Shown: piece by piece, positions 1 to 4,982 of the stretch
How the letters are laid out: the number at the start of each line of letters is the position of its first letter
Numbering within the stretch: position 1 is the stretch's first letter
NCBI GenBank assembly: GCA_036399695.1
Contig: DASWMP010000070.1
Location: forward strand, 1-6,573
Reading direction: 5' to 3'
Origin: DASVEE01 sp036399695
GTDB taxonomy: Bacteria; Acidobacteriota; Thermoanaerobaculia; Gp7-AA8
DNA: 6,573 bases
Position numbers and translations under genes: made by a program
The notes under the pieces: model-generated
What the model saw: the letters and a program-made list of their open reading frames with translations, nothing else
Told to the model about the DNA's origin: nothing
Database searches by the model: none

Positions 1-22
1 GCTCTTTTACACGTGTACCAGA

Positions 23-47
23 GCGGTGGCGTTCGCCACCGCACTCC
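23..47 (-). repeat. Dispersed palindromic element, left copy
   Basis: Perfect 9-bp inverted repeat: GCGGTGGCG at 23-31 and CGCCACCGC at 34-42, separated by TT. It is followed by ACTCC (43-47). Read on the minus strand it is GGAGT, then the two 9-bp arms around AA. The same 25-nt element occurs in opposite orientation at 6549-6573, differing only in the 2-nt loop. It lies 5-10 nt beyond the stop codon of the rhombosortase gene, so it could also act as an mRNA 3'-end hairpin. No U-tract follows in the direction of transcription, so it is not a canonical terminator. It is best read as a REP-like intergenic repeat. Confidence 0.75.
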
Positions 48-51
48 AAGA

Positions 52-630
52 TTACCTCTGCTCGTACTCCAGGCTTCGAGCTCTCTCGTGTAAGTCAATG
101 CGGTTGGGGAGGACCGGCGATCCGCTGGCAGCAAAACTGGCGATCGCCCCCACCAGCGCGCCGGCGAGATGCGCGACCGGGACGCTGACGACGTCATCGC
201 CCAGGTCGTTCGCGAACAGGGTGCCGCCGGTCACGCCTTCGAACGCCAGTTTGGCGGCGAAGAGGATGGCCAGGGTCACGACCGGCCAGGTGAGGCGGCG
301 CCGTTCGAACCGCAGCAGCAGCGCGAACATCGCCGAAGCCAGGCCCGAGAGGCCGCGGTACGCGCCCACTTCCGGCGCGAGCGCGAGCACCGCCACCGGG
401 ATCAGCAACATGCCGGCGAGCAGCGTCGCCTGGGTGGCGCGGGGATTCCGCCGCGCGCAGGCGATACCGAGGGCCGTGAACGCGATGGCGTCCCACGCGA
501 GCTGCTCGAACGTCCAGTGCGTGAAGTGACAGGTGAGAAAGCGCAGGGCACTCGCGTCCGGACGGAGCTCAAGCCACTGGCCGGGGAGAAAAGTGGCGGC
601 GACAGCGAGTGCCGCCGCCGCCACGATCAT
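52..630 (-). CDS. Rhombosortase-like rhomboid-family intramembrane serine protease
   Basis: Predicted 192-residue integral membrane protease of the rhombosortase branch of the rhomboid superfamily. These small enzymes cut C-terminal GlyGly-CTERM-type sorting tails within the inner membrane. Visible features, numbered from the ATG: a hydrophobic first segment (about 2-18), a conserved block TCHFTHW...WD (33-47), a nucleophile motif Y-R-G-L-S-G with Ser95, and a catalytic-histidine motif A-H-L-A-G with His154 in the last membrane segment. The spacing and total length fit rhombosortases, which are about 190 residues and lack extra domains. The ATG at 630 is chosen because it leaves a 2-nt gap after the upstream stop codon. 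An in-frame GTG at 651 would give a 7-residue longer protein overlapping the upstream gene. The stop is TAA at 52-54. It is transcribed with the VIT/VWA gene, whose C-terminus looks like a substrate tail. Identity as a rhomboid-superfamily protease is fairly secure; substrate specificity is inferred from the neighbour. Confidence 0.85.
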   Translation of the reverse strand: MIVAAAALAVAATFLPGQWLELRPDASALRFLTCHFTHWTFEQLAWDAIAFTALGIACARRNPRATQATLLAGMLLIPVAVLALAPEVGAYRGLSGLASAMFALLLRFERRRLTWPVVTLAILFAAKLAFEGVTGGTLFANDLGDDVVSVPVAHLAGALVGAIASFAASGSPVLPNRIDLHERARSLEYEQR

Positions 631-632
631 CT

Positions 633-2627
633 TCACGACTTCACTCTCCACATCGCCGCCACCGCGAACAGCGCCAGCAGCACCATCCAGGGATCGAACG
701 CGCCGGCGCCCTTCTTGAGACCACTCGAATTGCCGGAGAACATCGGCGCCGATTTATCGGCGCGGCGGTTCACCGGCGCCTGCGACGCGCGCACGGTCTG
801 CGCGTTGCGCTCCAGCTCGATCCGCTCCTTGTTGTTCCGGGCGATGCCGCGGTTCACGAACGCGTCGTCGCTCAGCACGATCATCGACGTGTAGTCGGTC
901 ACGAGCTGGTACTTCACGCCGGTGTCACGAATGTAGTGCTCCGCCTCCGCCGGCGGCAGCACGCCCGCCATCTCTTTCATGACCGCCTGCTCGATCCGGT
1001 CGAGCGCCCACATCCGCTCGAGCTCGGGGTGCTCCGTGGTCACGTCGGGGAACTCGAACGTCGTCGTGTACGTCTCGTCCTTGCCCGTCAGCTTCGCCTT
1101 GAGCGTCACGTTGGCGGGGCCGCCCTTCTGATAGCGGCCGAAGATGACGAGCTGCTGGCCGCGATAGATCTTGCCGATCGCCTCGTCGGTCTTGTCGAAC
1201 ACTTTGACGCCGTCGACCGTCAGCACCGCGTCATGCAGTGCCTCGCTGGTGATGCGCTGCTTGGCGAGCATGATCTGGCCGATGATGTCGTCGTCGTTCG
1301 AGACGGCCGAGTAGAACCCGCCGCTCGTCTCCGCGATCAGGCGCATCAGCGGCCAGTTCGCGTTGTTGCCCATTAGGAAGCCGAAGATCCGCACGTCGTA
1401 CTGCTTCAGCAGCTTGTGGAACTCCTTCGGATCGACGATGCCCTCGTTGGTGACGCCGTCAGTGATGAGCAGGACGCTCGTCGCGCGATCCGCTTCCACC
1501 GCCTTGAGCGCGGCCTCGAGGCCTGCGTACACATTCGTCCCGCTCTCGGTGTTGAGCTGTTCGACGGCCTGACTCCACTGCTGGACGTTCTGGGGCGTGA
1601 CGTCGACGAAGCCGCTGGTCAGTTCGCGGGCGTGGTCGCTGAAGGTGAAGACGCGGAAGCGGTCGCCCGGCTTCATCACGCCGAGGGTCTCGCGGACGCC
1701 GCGGGCGAGCGTCGGCAGCTTGCCGGACATGCTTCCGGAGACGTCCAGCACGAAGATGTAGTCGCCGCCCGCGGTGACCGGCGCCAGGTCGATGCCGGGG
1801 GTCACGGTCAGCATGAACGTCCCCGGCTCGCTCGCCTTCGGCTTGTAGGCGAGCAGCTCCACGCGGCCCGGCAGATCGTCAGCGAGACGGTAGTAAAAGA
1901 CGAAGTCCTTGGTCAGGTCGCCCCCGGTGCGATCGAGTGACGCCTTGAAGTGCCCCTCCGCGAGCTTCTCGATCTTCGCCTCGGCCTCGGCGCCCGGCAC
2001 GCGCACTTCGTCGACCGGCCAGCCCGACTTCAGCTCCACGTTCACGGCAAAGCGCTGCTCGACCTTCGGATTGCGGGTCCAGAACGACTTCGCCGCCTCG
2101 TCGGTCCCGCCGTCGGCGAGCGGATAGATGTAGCGGCCGATGCCTGTGTCGATCTTCAGCGGCTGGTAATAGACGAAGCGGATCTTCGTCTCGGCGTTCG
2201 CGCGGACTTTCGAGACCGAGAACTTGTACGACATGTACTCGACCTCGTCCTTCTCGCGTGTGCAGGCGCATTCACCGAGGCCAGCGTCGTTGCCGGCGTC
2301 GCGCTCCTCCTGGTAGACCTGCCTGGCTTCCTTCGCCTCGATGACCTCGCCGTTCAGGACGACGTCGCCGCTCCGGATCGTGATCTCGGAGAGGCTTGCG
2401 CTGCTCGGGACCGGGAAGCCGTAAACGGCCTCGAGATCTTTCGCATTCGGGTTGAAGAAGACCTGGTTGACCTCGGTGCGGGCAAAGCCGTTGTCGATCA
2501 CGACGTCGACCGTATGTTCTTTGATCTGGATGGGTGCGTCGGCCGAACCGACCAGCGTGAGCGTGCCGGCGGCGAAGAGCGTCGGGGCGGCGATGAGAAC
2601 CAGGAGCATGCTGAGGAATCGCTTCAT
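633..2627 (-). CDS. Secreted VIT and VWA domain protein with C-terminal sorting tail
   Basis: A 664-residue exported protein. A signal peptide (KR, hydrophobic core, cleavage near residue 20) is followed by a VIT domain (about 25-160; note the family-like stretch TGIGRYIYPLADGG at 161-174). A von Willebrand A domain (about 288-450) has a complete MIDAS metal site: DVSGSMSG with D295, S297 and S299, then T364 in SGTNVY, and D390 in LLITDG. A beta-rich region follows, then a low-complexity linker (about 600-640). The tail is G640-A-G-A-F-D-P-W, a roughly 13-residue hydrophobic helix, and the basic end WRVKS. Such a tail is the layout of GlyGly-CTERM-type sorting signals. The likely role is a surface or periplasmic adhesion or assembly protein binding ligand through Mg2+. 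The start at 2627 is fixed by a strong ribosome site. Odd: the VIT domain carries a C-A-C motif (C120, C122) in an acidic/basic loop. The stop TGA is 2 nt before the rhombosortase ATG. Ligand unknown. Confidence 0.9.
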   Translation of the reverse strand: MKRFLSMLLVLIAAPTLFAAGTLTLVGSADAPIQIKEHTVDVVIDNGFARTEVNQVFFNPNAKDLEAVYGFPVPSSASLSEITIRSGDVVLNGEVIEAKEARQVYQEERDAGNDAGLGECACTREKDEVEYMSYKFSVSKVRANAETKIRFVYYQPLKIDTGIGRYIYPLADGGTDEAAKSFWTRNPKVEQRFAVNVELKSGWPVDEVRVPGAEAEAKIEKLAEGHFKASLDRTGGDLTKDFVFYYRLADDLPGRVELLAYKPKASEPGTFMLTVTPGIDLAPVTAGGDYIFVLDVSGSMSGKLPTLARGVRETLGVMKPGDRFRVFTFSDHARELTSGFVDVTPQNVQQWSQAVEQLNTESGTNVYAGLEAALKAVEADRATSVLLITDGVTNEGIVDPKEFHKLLKQYDVRIFGFLMGNNANWPLMRLIAETSGGFYSAVSNDDDIIGQIMLAKQRITSEALHDAVLTVDGVKVFDKTDEAIGKIYRGQQLVIFGRYQKGGPANVTLKAKLTGKDETYTTTFEFPDVTTEHPELERMWALDRIEQAVMKEMAGVLPPAEAEHYIRDTGVKYQLVTDYTSMIVLSDDAFVNRGIARNNKERIELERNAQTVRASQAPVNRRADKSAPMFSGNSSGLKKGAGAFDPWMVLLALFAVAAMWRVKS

Positions 2628-2632
2628 GTGAA

Positions 2633-2639
2633 CCTCCTT
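2633..2639 (-). promoter_or_regulatory. Strong Shine-Dalgarno site of the VIT/VWA gene
   Basis: The minus strand reads AAGGAGG, then TTCAC, then the ATG at 2627. This is a near-complete anti-16S match at a 5-nt spacing, and it decides the start codon. No other gene in the window has a comparable site, so this transcript is probably translated much more efficiently than its neighbours. Confidence 0.85.
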
Positions 2640-2656
2640 GACGGAGAGCCACCGAG

Positions 2657-2672
2657 AGCGAGCAGGCTGCCA
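2657..2672 (-). promoter_or_regulatory. Candidate sigma-54 (-24/-12) promoter of the VIT/VWA-rhombosortase operon
   Basis: The minus strand reads TGGCAGCCTGCTCGCT. Compared with the sigma-54 consensus TGGCACG-N4-TTGCW, it keeps the invariant GG and GC with exactly 10 bases between them, plus TGGCA and T.GCT (9 of 12 informative positions). Transcription would start near 2646, giving a leader of about 19 nt that just contains the AAGGAGG site. The divergent neighbour encodes a sigma-54 activator. The motif and geometry are seen directly; function is inferred. GG-N10-GC alone is common in GC-rich DNA, so the extra matches and the context carry the call. Confidence 0.55.
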
Positions 2673-2713
2673 TGAGGCGTTACTAATCTTTTCAAAGACT
2701 TACGGTTTCCCGG

Positions 2714-2727
2714 TCAAGCCGCCTTGA
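2714..2727. promoter_or_regulatory. Inverted repeat, candidate activator-binding site
   Basis: TCAAG-CCGC-CTTGA is a perfect 5-bp inverted repeat. It lies about 70-80 bp upstream of the predicted start of the sigma-54-type promoter, where upstream activator sites usually sit, and directly in front of the divergent activator gene. It could serve both activation of the operon and autoregulation. An 8-bp palindrome GTGTACAC (2735-2742) lies next to it. Dyads this short occur by chance. Confidence 0.35.
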
Positions 2728-2755
2728 GCATCAGGTGTACACTGCTGTGCATCTC

Positions 2756-4207
2756 ATGATGGACGAAGCAGCAGTCGCCGCGATCTCGGCCCTCGTCTAC
2801 GCCAATCCGTTTCTCGAGGAGCGCATCGAGCTCGAGCGGCGGATCCTCGGCGATGCCTACATCCCCTCGCAGCCGTTCTGGAGCCTCGAGCCAGACCTGG
2901 AGCGGAAGTCGAACATCGACCTGATCGCCGAAAAGTGCGCGCTGCTGGTCCAGCGCTACGAGCAGACAGGCGCCCCGGTGCCGGACGACGTGGCGGTCTA
3001 CCACCTCTACGAGCGCTATCGCGACGCCATCCTCGAGCTGCTCGAGCACGGACAACCGGGCCAGCGGGTGACGTTCTACGCCGCGTTCAGAAACGACGTG
3101 ATCCGCTATCTCGGTGATAAGGCGGACGCCGCGCACCTCTTCGCCTGTTTCTTTCAGGTCCGGCGCGCGTTCCACCACATCTTCGGCAACATCATCGGCC
3201 GCTCGCTGCCGGCGGCGCGGCTGCGCGCCGCGGTGTGGCAGTCGATCTTCACGTACGACATGCGCCGCTTCCGCCGCTCGGTGTACGCGCGGATGGGCGA
3301 CGTGCCGACGCTGATCACCGGACCGACCGGCACGGGCAAGGAGCTGGTCGCGCGCGCGATCGGTCTCTCGCGTTACGTGCCCTTCGACGAGCGCCGCGAG
3401 CGATTCACCGGCCACTCCGTGGCCACGTTCGTCGGCCTCAATCCCTCCGCGCTGTCGCCGACCTTGATCGAGTCGGAGCTGTTCGGCCATCGCAAAGGTG
3501 CGTTCACCGGCGCGATCGCCGATCACGAGGGGTTTCTCGAGTCGACCGGTCCGCTCGGCACGGTGTTCCTCGACGAGATCGGCGAGCTCGATCCGGCAAT
3601 GCAGGTGAAGCTGCTGCGCGTCCTGCAGACCCGTACCTTCCAGCGCCTCGGCGACACGACGCCGCGCCGGTTCGAGGGGAAGATCATCGCGGCGACGAAC
3701 CGCGATCTCGCGGCGGAGATCCGCGCGGGCCGTTTCCGGGAAGACTTCTTCTACCGCCTCTGTGCCGACACGATCGCCACGCCGGCGCTACACGAGCAGC
3801 TTTCCGACGACGAGGAGCTGACGCATCTCGTGCGCTTCATCTCCGCGCGCGTGGCGGGGGAACAGGAGGCGGAGGCGTTGAGCGAGGAGGTGGTGCAGGC
3901 CATCGAGCGCTCGCCGGGACGGCACTACCGCTGGCCCGGCAACTTCCGCGAGCTCGAACAGTGCGTCCGCAGCGTCATGCTGCGCGGTTCGTACGAGCCG
4001 GCGCCGAGCGGCAGAACCAGCGACGCCCGGCAACGCATCGCCGACGCCGTGGTCGCCGGCACCTTCACCGCCGACGATCTCCTGCGCAACTACTGCACCC
4101 TGCTCTACGCGAAGACGCGCAACTACTCGCACGTGGCAGAGCAGCTCGGCGTCGACCGGCGGACGGTGCGCGCGAAAGTGGACGAGCGGCTGCTGGAAGA
4201 GCTGTGA
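2756..4207 (+). CDS. Sigma-54-interacting transcriptional activator, AAA+ and Fis-type HTH, non-receiver N-terminus
   Basis: A 483-residue bacterial enhancer-binding protein that remodels sigma-54 RNA polymerase by ATP hydrolysis. Numbered from the ATG at 2756: a roughly 175-residue N-terminal region (family-like start with NPFLEERIELERR) with no aspartate-containing receiver, GAF or PAS pattern that I can see. Then the AAA+ core: Walker A GPTGTGKE (189-196), the sigma-54 contact loop ESELFGHRKGAFTGA with GAFTGA at 248-253, Walker B VFLDEIGE (270-277), ATNRDL (313-318) and RFREDFFYRL (326-335). It ends in a Fis-like helix-turn-helix, SHVAEQLGVDRRTVRAKV (about 458-475). The start is uncertain: in-frame GTG codons at 2735 and 2747 and adjacent ATGs at 2756 and 2759 are all possible, and none has a clear ribosome site. 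It is divergent from the VIT/VWA operon across 128 bp, the usual layout for a regulator and its target. The input signal is unknown. Confidence 0.93.
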   Translation: MMDEAAVAAISALVYANPFLEERIELERRILGDAYIPSQPFWSLEPDLERKSNIDLIAEKCALLVQRYEQTGAPVPDDVAVYHLYERYRDAILELLEHGQPGQRVTFYAAFRNDVIRYLGDKADAAHLFACFFQVRRAFHHIFGNIIGRSLPAARLRAAVWQSIFTYDMRRFRRSVYARMGDVPTLITGPTGTGKELVARAIGLSRYVPFDERRERFTGHSVATFVGLNPSALSPTLIESELFGHRKGAFTGAIADHEGFLESTGPLGTVFLDEIGELDPAMQVKLLRVLQTRTFQRLGDTTPRRFEGKIIAATNRDLAAEIRAGRFREDFFYRLCADTIATPALHEQLSDDEELTHLVRFISARVAGEQEAEALSEEVVQAIERSPGRHYRWPGNFRELEQCVRSVMLRGSYEPAPSGRTSDARQRIADAVVAGTFTADDLLRNYCTLLYAKTRNYSHVAEQLGVDRRTVRAKVDERLLEEL

Positions 4208-4210
4208 GGA

Positions 4211-4264
4211 CGGCCTCCCGGCCGCTCAATGTGTCCAATTTCCGGACGTTCCCCTCTACGGAGG
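4211..4264 (+). terminator. Weak hairpins after the activator gene
   Basis: Just after the activator stop are CGGCC-TCCC-GGCCG (4211-4224), then GTCC...GGAC around an AATTTCC loop, and CCTC-TACG-GAGG (4253-4264), which would form a UNCG-type tetraloop. No U-tract follows any of them. They could slow or end transcription before the repeat array, but support is limited to the pairing. Confidence 0.25.
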
Positions 4265-4278
4265 CGTTACCAACGGTC

Positions 4279-4796
4279 ATCCGCGAGTTACCGATGATCA
4301 CTCGCGAATGACAAATCATCACGCGGGGATTACCAATCTTCACTCGCGAAGCACAGATCTTCACTCGCGGATCACCAATCTTCACTCGCGGATGACAAAT
4401 GATCACGAATGGATGACCGATGATCACTCGCGGATGACCAAAGCGTTCTAAATCAGAACACCACTGTTCTAAATCAGAACACCCCCATCACTCGCGGATG
4501 AACATCGGTAACGACGGGATAAAGAATGTCAGAGCCCGAGAGTCCGGCGGTAACCCCGCGAAGCGCGCCGCACTACCGCGAGTGATCGTCTGTAACGCCC
4601 GGATGACGCGCGGGAACTCGCGAGTGACGCACGGTAACTCGCGCATGACCCGCGGTCACTCGCGGATGACGCGCGGTAACTCGCGGATGACGCGCGGTAA
4701 CTCGCGGATGACGCGCGGTAACTCGCGAGTGACGCGCGGTAACTCGCGAGTGACACTCGGTATCTCCCGCATGACGCGTGGTAACTCGCGAGGGCG
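4279..4796. repeat. 21-bp-period tandem array (minisatellite), about 25 units
   Basis: Units consist of a 13-bp core ACTCGCGGATGAC (common variant ACTCGCGAGTGAC) plus an 8-bp spacer. Cores begin at 4300, 4321, 4342, 4363, 4384, 4405 and 4426. Two divergent units follow at 4447 and 4468. After a single 1-bp slip the phase continues at 4490, 4511, then degenerate units to 4574, and 4595, 4616, 4637, 4658, 4679, 4700, 4721, 4742, 4763 and 4784. An earlier in-phase degenerate unit begins at 4279. Left spacers look like CAATCTTC or AAATGATC; right spacers are mostly GCGCGGTA. The core is nearly palindromic (ACTCGCGAGT is a perfect palindrome), so unit orientation is ambiguous. The right-hand units at 4658-4721 are the most uniform and so probably the most recently amplified. 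It lacks CRISPR-like unique spacers. Because 21 is divisible by 3, several frames stay open through it; none has a ribosome site. Confidence 0.9.
4445..4482. repeat. Paired palindromic units embedded in the array
   Basis: GTTCTAAATCAGAACAC occurs twice (4445-4461 and 4466-4482), exactly 21 bp apart and in phase with the preceding units. Each copy is itself a dyad (GTTCT-AAATC-AGAAC). The junction between copies forms a second dyad, AGAACA-CCAC-TGTTCT. These replace the ACTCGCG core and sit where the array spacer changes type. They resemble a repressor operator pair, but I cannot name a cognate protein. Confidence 0.8.
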
Positions 4797-4978
4797 TGTC
4801 TCATGTTTTTATCGATACGGGCACGAACACGGATTTCCGCGACAACGCTGTCTCTGTTCTAAAGCGTGAGCTACCGACGATTGTAGTAAGCGATCGGCTG
4901 GATGAGAAAGTGGAGATCGTTCTGCAGTTTGCGATCGACGCTGAGGGCGATGGTAAGGGGGATGCGACGCTACAATAC
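4793..4978 (+). pseudogene. Probable remnant of a protein gene truncated by the repeat array
   Basis: About 62 codons read GVSHVFIDTG... through LKRELPTIVVSDRLDEK and VEIVLQFAIDAEG. The composition and alternation of hydrophobic and charged residues look like a folded alpha/beta domain, with codon use unlike the repeat next to it. The pattern (a short strand, an amphipathic helix ending LP, a strand VVSD, and a strand IVLQF) recalls small exported proteins of unknown function; this is recall, not a match. Upstream the frame meets a TGA at 4772-4774 inside the repeat array, so the 5' part is missing. Downstream the frame runs on to 5077 but overlaps the signal peptide of the next gene in another frame, so its natural end is unclear. 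An intact small gene starting at the GTG at 4778 is the alternative, but no ribosome site is seen. Confidence 0.35.
4971..4976 (+). promoter_or_regulatory. -10-like box for a leaderless GTG-start gene
   Basis: TACAAT matches 5 of 6 bases of TATAAT and ends 6 nt before the GTG at 4983, so transcription would begin at or next to the start codon. There is no Shine-Dalgarno site before that GTG. No -35-like hexamer is seen 16-18 bp upstream, which keeps confidence modest. Confidence 0.4.
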
Positions 4979-4982
4979 CCGT

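Noticed and set aside
631..651. GTG start at 651 for the rhombosortase
   Set aside because: It would overlap the VIT/VWA coding end by 19 nt and add ESEVVK before a normal membrane-segment start. The ATG at 630 gives tight stop-start spacing.
2689..2717. Sigma-70-type promoter TTGACC-17-TGAAAA on the minus strand before the VIT/VWA gene
   Set aside because: The -35 is good (5 of 6) but the -10 matches only 3 of 6. The -24/-12 element fits leader length and context better. A second basal promoter cannot be excluded.
2735..2755. GTG starts at 2735 and 2747 for the activator
   Set aside because: They add 7 or 3 residues of no family character (YTAVHL), overlap the GTGTACAC palindrome, and have no ribosome site. 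They remain possible.
2714..3526. Long antisense frames opposite the activator and other genes
   Set aside because: They are Arg/Ala/Gly-rich shadows from GC-rich codon bias, without domains, start signals or plausible composition.
4065..4427. A 120-residue minus-strand frame through the left half of the array
   Set aside because: Its C-terminal third overlaps the activator's HTH-coding end antisense, and the rest is repeat. No ribosome site or recognisable domain.
4279..4796. CRISPR array
   Set aside because: The period is only 21 bp, the 8-bp spacers are repeated rather than unique, and no cas genes are present.
4498..4869. A 123-residue plus-strand reading frame of R-M-T-R-G-N-S heptads
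   Set aside because: No ribosome site precedes it. A 21-bp period keeps frames open on both strands automatically, and the frame ends in unrelated sequence overlapping the probable gene remnant. The third-position bias is kept as a finding, not as a gene call.
4911..4926. A second -24/-12-like element, TGGAGATCGTTCTGCA, before the secreted-protein gene
   Set aside because: It has GG-N10-GC, but most other consensus positions fail, and such spacing is common by chance in GC-rich DNA.
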